From IMG/VR virus record IMGVR_UViG_3300002138_000145, positions 1 to 33,207 of that record: a DNA stretch of 33,207 nt. One strand, given 5' to 3'. This DNA is from a virus. Shown here piece by piece: positions 23,138 through 30,293 of this stretch. The position numbers and the translations under genes were made by a program. A model generated the notes under the pieces. It worked only from the letters and a program-made list of their open reading frames with translations. It did not search any database and was not told the DNA's origin. The stretch's first letter is position 1, and each line of letters opens with the position of its first letter.

Positions 23138-23857
23138 ATGGACGGAAGATATAATGATATTCAACTCTATGTAGATTACATGGCAGGAATGAATATTGAT
23201 AAACTAGAGGCAATTGAAATCTTACAAAACTATTTTGTTGATCCTGTAAATACACCTGCTGAATTATCTGCAACATTTATACAGGATAACATGGGTGAAA
23301 TTATCACAGCTATTAAAACAAGCCCAAAGTTTATTTCTGAAAAGCGTGAATATGTTATTAAAACATTTGAGCAATTTAGTGATGATAATACTCAGGCACA
23401 ATTAGAAGCTCTTAAACATTTAAAAGATATTGAAGCATTTGTTAATGTTGTTGCTAAAGCGTATAAAATGCCACGTACAAAACGTACAACAAACTATTCA
23501 AATGTTCCTAATAGAACATTTGAAGTAGTTGAATTTGGAGACGGTTGGTATGTATATGCAAATGAAATTCCATATGTAAAAGATCTTGAAAATGATAAAA
23601 CAACAACACAAGAGACATCGTTTATAAATGATGATTTAAAAGTATCATTAGTTGTTACATCAAATTATCATGCTAATTTTTGGGAAACATCACCAGAAAC
23701 AAATGAAAATCCTGCAGAAAATGATGGTAGTGTCGATTTTGAAATTCAACAATTGATGTACTATAAAAATGATGGTAATGACGAGTATTTTATTGAACTT
23801 ACTGCAGAAGTTTCATCAGTACTAGAAGAAATAATAAATAAGATAGAAGATAAATAA
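23138..23857 (+). CDS. Unknown acidic protein (239 aa)
   Basis: The N-terminal about 115 residues are helical (L-E-A-I-E-I-L-Q-N-Y-F, E-A-L-K-H-L-K-D-I-E-A-F-V-N-V-V-A-K-A-Y-K). A basic break K-M-P-R-T-K-R-T follows. Residues about 125-239 are beta-rich and acidic, with a F-G-D-G-W-Y-V-Y core. No family recognised. Its stop overlaps the next start (TAATG), so the products may act in the same process. It sits between nrdB and baseplate or packaged-protein genes. Confidence 0.7.
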   Translation: MDGRYNDIQLYVDYMAGMNIDKLEAIEILQNYFVDPVNTPAELSATFIQDNMGEIITAIKTSPKFISEKREYVIKTFEQFSDDNTQAQLEALKHLKDIEAFVNVVAKAYKMPRTKRTTNYSNVPNRTFEVVEFGDGWYVYANEIPYVKDLENDKTTTQETSFINDDLKVSLVVTSNYHANFWETSPETNENPAENDGSVDFEIQQLMYYKNDGNDEYFIELTAEVSSVLEEIINKIEDK

Positions 23858-24255
23858 TGAAAAAATTTACAGATCACGTAAATGAGAATGAATCTCTAAG
23901 AACGTATAAATTTACAGTTAATGTAGTTGTTGAAGGTTCTGTTGAAGCTTCAAGCGAAGGTGATGCTGGTTATCATGTTGATAATTGTATGTCAGATCTT
24001 GAAAATATGATTGATTCATCATCATATTTACAACACGGATCATTAAAAATGCAACTACCTTATGATATTCAAAATATTGAAGCTGTTGTTGAGTCAGTTG
24101 AAATTAAAACAAAACCTATTATTGCTAAAGATTCTGAAGAAGACGTTAAACAACAAGTTGTTGATATTTTTGATCTTGCTGAAAAAAAATCAACAAATAT
24201 GTCAATCCAAGAAAAAGCATTGTTTTTTCATATGTTAGCTTCTAAATTTTCTTAA
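23857..24255 (+). CDS. Unknown protein (132 aa), tag-like N-terminus
   Basis: Begins MKKFTDHVNENES, which resembles the T4 capsid-targeting peptide (MKTYQEFIAEA in internal proteins) about as much as the tags of this phage. The body has a beta-rich K-F-T-V-N-V-V-V-E-G-S-V-E-A-S-S segment, a helix and a C-terminal helix (S-I-Q-E-K-A-L-F-F-H-M-L-A-S-K-F). I treat membership in the tag family as possible only. It overlaps the upstream stop by one base. Confidence 0.65.
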   Translation: MKKFTDHVNENESLRTYKFTVNVVVEGSVEASSEGDAGYHVDNCMSDLENMIDSSSYLQHGSLKMQLPYDIQNIEAVVESVEIKTKPIIAKDSEEDVKQQVVDIFDLAEKKSTNMSIQEKALFFHMLASKFS

Positions 24256-24261
24256 TTCTAT

Positions 24262-24507
24262 ATGAATACAGATGCAATCTATGTCTGCATAAATTATGTA
24301 CTTGATGATTACCTTGAAAGTGGTGTTACTGCGACAGATTTGTTACAGTACTTAAATACAGCAGAGGAAAATTATACATTTGTTTATAATAGACTATATA
24401 GAAAATTAACAATAGATAAGGTTCAGTTCGATTCAGATACAGCTAATGCATGTCTAAAAGATGCTATTAGAGATCGAGCAATGATGCTTACAGATTTGAA
24501 AAAATAA
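24262..24507 (+). CDS. Small helical protein (81 aa), unknown
   Basis: An acidic, predicted all-helical protein of 81 residues (Y-V-C-I-N-Y-V-L-D-D-Y-L, L-L-Q-Y-L-N-T-A-E-E-N-Y). It is the last gene of a three-gene unit, starting 6 nt after the preceding stop and followed directly by a terminator. No motif recognised. Confidence 0.6.
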   Translation: MNTDAIYVCINYVLDDYLESGVTATDLLQYLNTAEENYTFVYNRLYRKLTIDKVQFDSDTANACLKDAIRDRAMMLTDLKK

Positions 24508-24534
24508 AAATGGGTGACTTAGGTTACCCATTTT
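24507..24534 (+). terminator. Rho-independent terminator of the 23138-24507 operon
   Basis: A 12-bp stem (aaaatgggtgac / gttacccatttt, one G-U pair) with a ttag loop, ending in a short T-run and overlapping the final stop codon. Confidence 0.75.
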
Positions 24535-24547
24535 CATATATACAGGT

Positions 24548-25885
24548 ATGGATACATTCAACAGTCGTTTCATGAATGCTTGGAAAGAACTTTCGAAAGC
24601 CAAGGTAGGTATAGAGTTTGAGTTTTTTTCTAATCACAGCTATGTAAAAACTGTTGAGATGTTAAACATTGCTCTACAACCTGTAGAAGTTTGGGGTTTT
24701 AATGCTTACCATACAGCATTTGAGGTTACCGATAAAACATTTAAAATTGAACCAGATTTTTCGGGTGGATCTGAAATGGTGGAGTTAATTACCGGTCCAA
24801 TGACATGGATGGATGCACGAATGACAATCATTAAAATGCTTGAATTTATTAAGAAAAATGGTTATACAGATGAGCATTGTTCTGTTCATATCAATATATC
24901 TTTAGAAGATATGGAAGTCAAAGATTTGAATGTTATTAAGATGATATTATCACTTGATGAAGATTTCATTTATTCGAAATTTCCATCACGTCGTAATAAT
25001 ATTTATGCAAGATCAATTAAATGGATTGTACCTTTTGAAGGTTTTACTGATACGGATGGTGCAATAAATTCTATTATGGGTGGGTTTTCACTACCTGATG
25101 ATACAAAATATTACGGTGTAAATTTTCAAAAAAAATGGAAGAATTACCTTGAGTTTCGTTATATTGGTGGAGCAGACTATCATAACAAGAGTGAAGATAT
25201 TCTTGCACTCATGGATTATTTTATTTTACAAACACGATCAGCTATTACAGACGAACTTACTCAAGAAGATATGCTTAGACTTTCTTCTTATCTTGATGAT
25301 AATATTAATTGGTTAAAACGTTATAAAACATATGATGAATTTTTAGCAAACATAGATGGAATGAAAATTGTTGTAGATTTAGTTGACGACTATACAACAG
25401 TAAAAAATATGTGGGATAAGTTTAAAAGTAAACTATTTGATGTGATTAAAGGCTGTGATACAATTAAAAATGCAACTATCAATTATAACTCAGTAACAAG
25501 TCGTTTGGAGATCATAGAAGCAACCATTTCAGATATTTACTATATTAAGGGTGTTGACTTTATTAATTGTCAAATTAAATCAGCAACATTTCACAACTGT
25601 GATGTAATAGATAGTGATATTGAAGAAGCTCATATATATAATACAAACATCTATGAAAGTCGTATAATGAATTCAAAACTTATGAACTGTAAGGCAACTG
25701 AATGGTCAGTTCTTACTGGGTGTATGTTTGATGGTGGATTAATGGATTGTGTAATGAAAGACGGTGTATTCCGTTCAGGTCAACTGGGTGAAAATGCTGA
25801 TATGCAACCAACTGTAAAGATTGCAACAAAAAGTACATTCTGGAATATTGATCCAGGAACAAAAAAGATAGATAAACTAAAATAA
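24548..25885 (+). CDS. Amidoligase-like enzyme with C-terminal pentapeptide-type repeats
   Basis: A 445-residue two-part protein. Residues about 15-250 resemble the amidoligase (COOH-NH2 ligase, glutamine-synthetase-like) family: G-I-E-F-E-F-F (21-27), S-G-G-S-E-M-V-E-L-I-T-G-P (72-84) and C-S-V-H-I-N-I-S (111-118), supplying the acidic and His metal/ATP ligands. Residues about 320-410 show five-residue periodicity (D-F-I-N-C, S-A-T-F-H, N-C-D-V-I, D-S-D-I-E, H-I-Y-N-T), typical of pentapeptide-repeat beta-helices. Amidoligases form amide bonds on peptides or proteins; the substrate here is unknown. The repeat may be a docking surface. The stop overlaps the next start (TAATG). Confidence 0.7.
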   Translation: MDTFNSRFMNAWKELSKAKVGIEFEFFSNHSYVKTVEMLNIALQPVEVWGFNAYHTAFEVTDKTFKIEPDFSGGSEMVELITGPMTWMDARMTIIKMLEFIKKNGYTDEHCSVHINISLEDMEVKDLNVIKMILSLDEDFIYSKFPSRRNNIYARSIKWIVPFEGFTDTDGAINSIMGGFSLPDDTKYYGVNFQKKWKNYLEFRYIGGADYHNKSEDILALMDYFILQTRSAITDELTQEDMLRLSSYLDDNINWLKRYKTYDEFLANIDGMKIVVDLVDDYTTVKNMWDKFKSKLFDVIKGCDTIKNATINYNSVTSRLEIIEATISDIYYIKGVDFINCQIKSATFHNCDVIDSDIEEAHIYNTNIYESRIMNSKLMNCKATEWSVLTGCMFDGGLMDCVMKDGVFRSGQLGENADMQPTVKIATKSTFWNIDPGTKKIDKLK

Positions 25886-26511
25886 TGATTACCACACTTA
25901 ACCAATTTCGACAACTGAATGAGAATAATAAATATGATTTATATTCTAGTACAGTTAATTATAAAAACATTAAAGTAGGAGACAAAGTTTTTACAATACT
26001 TGGACAACACGCCGGTAAAGATAAATATTATGGTATTGTTGATGAAATTGGTGAAACAGATTTACATATCACTTTTTACGATAAAAATACAAATCAGTCA
26101 GTATCATCATCGACACAAATGGTTTACGACTATGTTACCCCATTAAATGAAAACAATGATTTTGCAGCTGTGAGCAAGATTGGATCCATCAGTAAGGAAA
26201 TCACGATTGAACTTGATCTACGTCACTCTATGCACTCAATGGAACGTCAAGGACGTGATGGTGTATTCATTAAAAATGCTGATATTAAAACAGCGGTAGA
26301 TAAAGCTACAGAGCAAATTGTTGATTTATTAATTAATAATACTTTAAATACAGGAGATCCTGTATGGATTTATGATTCATCTAACGATCTTAATGTTGTT
26401 GGTTCACTTAATGCACAGAGAAATTCAGACAAGATTCTTTTTAAATTAATTACTTGTATGTTTCACAAGAATTTTTATAATAAGAACAATACTTATAAAG
26501 TAACAGTATAA
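25885..26511 (+). CDS. Common-N-terminus protein with two LNENN sites
   Basis: A 208-residue protein starting MITTLNQFRQLNENN, the only clear tag family member on the plus strand. Domain 1 (about 18-88) is beta-rich and SH3-like (V-G-D-K-V-F-T-I-L, Y-Y-G-I-V-D-E-I-G). A second L-N-E-N-N (about 91-95) repeats the sequence that ends the tag. Domain 2 (about 100-208) has an R-H-S-M-H-S-M-E-R-Q-G-R-D-G-V segment with His/Arg spacing reminiscent of small nuclease toxins, but this is weak. It is cotranscribed between the amidoligase-like gene and gp25, with TAATG overlaps on both sides. Confidence 0.75.
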   Translation: MITTLNQFRQLNENNKYDLYSSTVNYKNIKVGDKVFTILGQHAGKDKYYGIVDEIGETDLHITFYDKNTNQSVSSSTQMVYDYVTPLNENNDFAAVSKIGSISKEITIELDLRHSMHSMERQGRDGVFIKNADIKTAVDKATEQIVDLLINNTLNTGDPVWIYDSSNDLNVVGSLNAQRNSDKILFKLITCMFHKNFYNKNNTYKVTV

Positions 26512-26879
26512 TGGCTCAAGATATTTCAGATATTTACATTCGTAGTGAAAAGGATCCACTTTTTAATAGTGGGGTTGCTGAAACAACGTCATTTATTGAT
26601 GGTGTAGTGGCAAAGCTGCACATGATTCTTTTTACTAGAAAAGGTGAAGTATTTGGTGATCCTGAATTTGGTGCAGATATTCCAACATATCTATGGAAGA
26701 CACGGTTTCCAGCTTCAACAATTCAAAATGAGGTTGAAGAACAAATACAACGATACTGTCCTGAGCTTTCATCTAACATGTACACTGTACGCGTTTATAT
26801 TGTTGAAGGTACACACCAGGATGTTGGTGTTGTAGAAGTCAATTTAGGAACAGCAAATGTTTCGGCATTGTTTAAATAA
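26511..26879 (+). CDS. 25: Baseplate wedge protein, T4 gp25 family
   Basis: A 122-residue member of the gp25/GPW baseplate family found in contractile phage tails and type VI secretion systems. The characteristic core L-F-T-R-K-G-E-V-F-G-D-P-E-F-G (about 41-55) is clear, followed by a helix (S-T-I-Q-N-E-V-E-E-Q-I-Q-R-Y) and a terminal strand V-G-V-V-E-V-N-L. In T4, gp25 joins the wedge proteins and initiates sheath assembly. It overlaps the preceding tag gene by one base, linking that gene to late structural expression. Confidence 0.9.
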   Translation: MAQDISDIYIRSEKDPLFNSGVAETTSFIDGVVAKLHMILFTRKGEVFGDPEFGADIPTYLWKTRFPASTIQNEVEEQIQRYCPELSSNMYTVRVYIVEGTHQDVGVVEVNLGTANVSALFK

Positions 26880-27779
26880 TTAACGACCTTTTAAGAAAAG
26901 GAGTGTCTTGAATTCTACTTGTTGCTCAATTGATGATAACTTATCCAGTTCATCACCCATTACCCATTTAACACTCTTATAGAGACCTAATTCTTCTCCT
27001 TTAGACTTTACCTTGAATGTATTTCCGGGTACGATAGAAGTGCCTACAAGTGCAATCCATTGACCTGTTCCAATAGTTGGTTTAGCAAAAGTAATACGTA
27101 ATGAGCTTGAATCTTTTTTAGGAAGAACATTTCCGTCCCACGGTTTAAATAATTTTAAGATATGATTGATATCTTTTACATCAATATCTTTAATTTTTTG
27201 TAATACAACACGATCTTGAAGATCAATTGTATTTTTTTGAATTAATTGCTGTTGTAATGCACGAATACTATCAAAATTAGCTTGCGCAATAATTTTTGAC
27301 ATGGCTTTATCACCTGAGGTATTGTAACCATCAGGAGCAAGTCTAAAGAATGCACCAGTAAATACTACATTCAGAATTCTATCAGCTCGAAACATACGCC
27401 ACTCTTTCTCAATATTACCACCATTTGATATTGACCATCCTTTAAGATGGTATCCACGAATGAGATATTTTCCATCAGCTGATTGTCCTAAAACCATTGG
27501 ATAAATGACACGTTCGTGACCTGAAAAGTTTGTATCTTCTTCGCCCTTGTAATCGATTTGTAAAATCATTCCATATTGAATAGCCTTTGCAATTAATTGC
27601 GCCGACATTTTCATGGGTGTATTTGTTGGAACATCAGAGAATATTGAATCATTCTTGATTGTAAACCTTGGAACATACATTGAATCTTCATTCAATCGCA
27701 TAGTGAAATTGAAATTTGGACGCAATAAAAACTGCTGTTCTGTTGTCGTGTAAAATGATTTGATCTGATTGAAGTTCAT
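26880..27779 (-). CDS. WYL-domain protein, possibly packaged
   Basis: A 299-residue protein. Residues about 60-145 match the WYL domain pattern: I-L-Q-I-D-Y-K-G, H-E-R-V-I-Y-P-M-V-L-G, G-K-Y-L-I-R-G-Y and W-R-M-F-R-A-D-R-I. WYL domains bind ligands or nucleic acid and usually sit in transcription regulators, but no helix-turn-helix is visible. The N-terminus MNFNQIKSFY is loosely tag-like and R-L-N-E (28-31) offers an (I/L)-x-E site. An ATATATAAG element lies 19 nt upstream of the ATG. It converges on gp25 with no intergenic space. Confidence 0.65.
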   Translation of the reverse strand: MNFNQIKSFYTTTEQQFLLRPNFNFTMRLNEDSMYVPRFTIKNDSIFSDVPTNTPMKMSAQLIAKAIQYGMILQIDYKGEEDTNFSGHERVIYPMVLGQSADGKYLIRGYHLKGWSISNGGNIEKEWRMFRADRILNVVFTGAFFRLAPDGYNTSGDKAMSKIIAQANFDSIRALQQQLIQKNTIDLQDRVVLQKIKDIDVKDINHILKLFKPWDGNVLPKKDSSSLRITFAKPTIGTGQWIALVGTSIVPGNTFKVKSKGEELGLYKSVKWVMGDELDKLSSIEQQVEFKTLLFLKGR

Positions 27780-27798
27780 CTTATAAATACCTGTTGTT

Positions 27799-27807
27799 CT
27801 TATATAT
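27799..27807 (-). promoter_or_regulatory. Proposed late promoter of the WYL gene
   Basis: ATATATAAG on the minus strand, 19 nt upstream of the ATG at 27779. Confidence 0.6.
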
Positions 27808-27854
27808 GATATGCTAAACTATTGATAGCTATAAAAATCCTAAATGAAAAGTGT

Positions 27855-27934
27855 GCTATACAACCAAGACCGTATAATCCATGGTTACTATAGCAAAAAG
27901 TATCTGCAAAATTGAGAAACGGTATAGAAACCGT
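27855..27934 (-). other. Two adjacent hairpins after the 119-aa gene
   Basis: Hairpin 1 (27855-27894) pairs gctata-c-aacca with tggtt-ac-tatagc around a loop of about 15 nt. Hairpin 2 (27919-27934) pairs acggt with accgt. On the minus strand both are transcribed after the stop at 27948. The accgtata octamer of the hairpin 2 arm also occurs in the loop of hairpin 1. They may be a terminator region or a small structured RNA; no known class recognised. Confidence 0.35.
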
Positions 27935-27947
27935 ATAAATAAATGAT

Positions 27948-28307
27948 TTAATCTTTTGTTTCATAATCGATGAGTGTTTTAATTTTTTCGTCAATTTTAT
28001 TGTCACATACAGTTTTATTAGGTATTGCAAAAATATTAACCTGTGTAGATGGATCTATTATTAAACCATCTTGACTCGCCCACCACATTTTAGATGGCGA
28101 AATAACCTCTAATGCTGGATTTGCATATGTATTTCCAATATGTGTATAAAGCACTTTATAAGCTTCTTCAGATATTCCGATATCTGTTGTCTTAATATTT
28201 GATAACATACACCCCACACCTACTGTACGTAGGTTATGACTCTTTGTTATAAGTTTGAGAATGAGATATCCTTTGTATTCTTTAATCTCGATTATTGGTC
28301 TATACAT
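27948..28307 (-). CDS. Unknown protein (119 aa)
   Basis: A 119-residue alpha/beta protein: I-I-E-I-K-E-Y-K-G-Y-L-I-L-K-L, then V-G-V-G-C-M-L-S, a helix, P-S-K-M-W-W-A-S-Q-D-G and a helical C-terminus. No tag and no catalytic motif recognised. The start lies directly beyond the terminator of the upstream winged-helix gene, so it is transcribed by readthrough or from an unseen promoter. Confidence 0.6.
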   Translation of the reverse strand: MYRPIIEIKEYKGYLILKLITKSHNLRTVGVGCMLSNIKTTDIGISEEAYKVLYTHIGNTYANPALEVISPSKMWWASQDGLIIDPSTQVNIFAIPNKTVCDNKIDEKIKTLIDYETKD

Positions 28308-28309
28308 AA

Positions 28310-28341
28310 TAAAAAAAATCCACTGATTATACCAGTGGATT
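28310..28341 (-). terminator. Terminator after the winged-helix-like gene
   Basis: An 8-bp stem (atccactg / cagtggat) with a 7-nt loop, followed on the minus strand by a U-run of eight; it also lies in the leader of the next gene. Confidence 0.8.
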
Positions 28342-28368
28342 TCGCATTTGTTTAAATATTGTTATGTT

Positions 28369-28914
28369 TTATACCATCTCGTAATTCTTCACACGACAAG
28401 CACGTACTTGCTGGATCGGAATGTTTAATAATGATGCGTAACGTGAACGTACTTGATCACGACTTAAATCTTGGTGATATACATGGTACTCTGTAGCTTT
28501 TGGACTATATCCAACCCATTTATCAGTGTCAGTTGTTCCTGTGATCATTGCGTTCTCAGTGTAATGAACAAATTCAGGATCACGTGAAGCAATTGCAGTT
28601 TGTACAAGTGTTTGAAGAATTGGTGCACCTGTTGCAACAGATGGAGTTGCTGTGCTTGCCGTTAATTCGTCTTCTGCATAGATGTAATCCTCATCAAAAC
28701 TATATATTTGATAACGACCATCTGAACTATTTGTTTTTTCTAGTCCAGTGAGATCATCATAGAGTTCATTCATAAAATCGGATACCTGCTTTTGTTCAGC
28801 ACGATAATTCAATTTTCGAAGCAATTCTTTAACTTCAAGTGTTGTTGTTGTTTGATTTGTATGAATCAGCAATTCTACAGCGAGCCATACAGTGTCCTTA
28901 GTTAATACTTTCAT
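28369..28914 (-). CDS. Possible winged-helix DNA-binding protein
   Basis: A 181-residue protein. Residues about 5-72 read as helix-helix-helix-wing: T-V-W-L-A-V-E-L-L-I, T-L-E-V-K-E-L-L-R-K-L, Q-K-Q-V-S-D-F-M-N-E-L-Y, then G-R-Y-Q-I-Y-S-F, resembling winged-helix domains. A Thr/Ala linker (80-100) precedes a C-terminal half with Y-H-V-Y-H-Q-D-L-S-R-D-Q-V-R-S-R-Y-A-S-L. A transcription-factor role is inferred from shape only. A TATATTTAC box (28949-28957) lies 34 nt upstream and a clear terminator follows. Confidence 0.6.
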   Translation of the reverse strand: MKVLTKDTVWLAVELLIHTNQTTTTLEVKELLRKLNYRAEQKQVSDFMNELYDDLTGLEKTNSSDGRYQIYSFDEDYIYAEDELTASTATPSVATGAPILQTLVQTAIASRDPEFVHYTENAMITGTTDTDKWVGYSPKATEYHVYHQDLSRDQVRSRYASLLNIPIQQVRACRVKNYEMV

Positions 28915-28948
28915 AATAATGTGTATTCGTTAATCATGTTTTAGAGTT

Positions 28949-28957
28949 GTAAATATA
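28949..28957 (-). promoter_or_regulatory. TATATTTAC promoter of the winged-helix-like gene
   Basis: TATATTTAC on the minus strand, 34 nt before the ATG at 28914; a variant of the TATATTTG box, shared with the promoter at 30277-30285. Confidence 0.4.
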
Positions 28958-28992
28958 CACATTAATTATGACATGTGAAAGTATTTACTAAT

Positions 28993-29769
28993 TTATTCTT
29001 CAGTTTTTTTATAACGACCAAAAGCTGTTTGATTGCGCCCAAATTCATACGGATAGTATTCCATAACACGTTTCTCTGATTGAAACACTTCACCAGTATC
29101 AATATTCATTATCGATAGTTTACCAGTAAATGCTGCACCCGTGTCCATATTAATAACATTTCCACGAGTCATAGGTACAAAGTGTTCTTGATTTGAATTT
29201 GGATAATTAAGTGTTGGTGTATGACCTATAAAAACTTTGTTAAACATTTTACCTGGATGCTTACCATTGTATGCCTTATTCCAAAACGTACGATCCCAAT
29301 ACAATTCTTGAAGAATGTGTTTGTGAACTGTGTCAATCTCTTGTGTACCAGGAATAAATGATTCTGTAAAACCAGCATGCACAAATAGATTATTTTGTGA
29401 ATCAATATGATACAATTGTGCATTTTTAAGAAACTGAATATGTTCCTTCATTTTAACTGACCCAACACGTTCGTAAGCTTCTACTGTTGCACGACCACCG
29501 TGATGTAACCAAGAACGTTGATAATCATCATGAAAACGAATTGGTTGACCTAAATATTCTTGCGACCATTCATCGTGATTTCCTTTGATGTATATTAAGT
29601 TTTTTATACTCATTAATAAATCAATAGCTTCTGGTGTCTCTGACCATCCATCACATACATCACCTAATGATATTAGTTGATCATCTTCATAGTTGAATTG
29701 AATAGTTTCTAATAAATCTTTAAGTGCACGATAACCTCCGTGGATGTCACCAATTACATATTTTTTCAT
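28993..29769 (-). CDS. Serine/threonine-type metallophosphatase (lambda PP-like)
   Basis: A 258-residue calcineurin-like phosphoesterase with the full PPP motif order: G-D-I-H-G (7-11), G-D-V-C-D-G (36-41), G-N-H-D (63-66), later His ligands in F-V-H-A-G-F and I-G-H-T-P. The F-V-H-A-G and G-H-T-P pairs and length are close to lambda phosphatase and bacterial PrpA-type enzymes, which dephosphorylate proteins or Ap4A-type nucleotides. It starts 6 nt after the preceding stop, within the 30258-28993 transcription unit. Confidence 0.88.
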   Translation of the reverse strand: MKKYVIGDIHGGYRALKDLLETIQFNYEDDQLISLGDVCDGWSETPEAIDLLMSIKNLIYIKGNHDEWSQEYLGQPIRFHDDYQRSWLHHGGRATVEAYERVGSVKMKEHIQFLKNAQLYHIDSQNNLFVHAGFTESFIPGTQEIDTVHKHILQELYWDRTFWNKAYNGKHPGKMFNKVFIGHTPTLNYPNSNQEHFVPMTRGNVINMDTGAAFTGKLSIMNIDTGEVFQSEKRVMEYYPYEFGRNQTAFGRYKKTEE

Positions 29770-29775
29770 AATGTT

Positions 29776-30258
29776 TTAATAATTGTGTAATTCTACCACA
29801 TCAATGAGTGTATAAAGTTTTCTGTTTTCTTCAATATCATTTACAAAATCCTCATAATGACATGAAATGTTTTCCCATAATACCTCTTTATGAGATTTAC
29901 TTCCTTCTACGCGAACCATTAAAGAAACATATTCACCATACCAATGACAGTAAGTAATTGTATCAATGACGTAGCGCTTTCCCGTTTTTGTATTCAATAA
30001 TCGTTTTGAATGCAAAGGATGAATTCTTGTGTTAATTTTTTCACCAGTAATGTAGTATCCAATACGATTATCATATTGCTCACGTTTGATACGTTTGATA
30101 CCTTTAGCATCAATAACTTTACGTAGAAGATTTGTATTAATTCCAAATCCGTTTATAAAATCTTCTTTCTGCAACGTATTACAATTGTAAGTATGTCTGA
30201 AATAAACTTGTGGTACTAATTCAGCAAATACACGTTTTTTTTTGAAGAATGAAAACAT
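29776..30258 (-). CDS. Unknown basic protein (160 aa)
   Basis: A protein starting MFSFFKKKRVFAEL from the ATG at 30258; the frame extends two codons upstream to a TTG, which I consider less likely. It is basic, with K-R-I-K-R-E-Q-Y-D-N-R-I-G-Y-Y-I-T-G-E in the middle and several aromatic beta strands (Y-C-H-W-Y-G-E-Y-V-S-L-M-V-R). No family recognised. It is cotranscribed with the phosphatase from a TATATTTAC promoter. Confidence 0.6.
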   Translation of the reverse strand: MFSFFKKKRVFAELVPQVYFRHTYNCNTLQKEDFINGFGINTNLLRKVIDAKGIKRIKREQYDNRIGYYITGEKINTRIHPLHSKRLLNTKTGKRYVIDTITYCHWYGEYVSLMVRVEGSKSHKEVLWENISCHYEDFVNDIEENRKLYTLIDVVELHNY

Positions 30259-30276
30259 AATCAATATTTTATACTG

Positions 30277-30285
30277 TAAATATAG
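30277..30285 (-). promoter_or_regulatory. TATATTTAC promoter upstream of the 160-aa gene
   Basis: TATATTTAC on the minus strand, 18 nt before the ATG at 30258, in the short gap after nadE. Confidence 0.45.
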
Positions 30286-30293
30286 TAAAAAAA

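Noticed and set aside
24536-24543. ATATATAC just upstream of the amidoligase-like gene as a late promoter.
   Set aside because: It lies only about 5 nt before the ATG and lacks the AA after ATAT, so it does not fit the 17-20 nt rule of the other elements.
27800-28030. A 76-codon minus-strand frame after the 119-aa gene.
   Set aside because: It overlaps the 119-aa gene out of frame and runs through the two hairpins; the sequence is Ile/Phe-rich without domain character.
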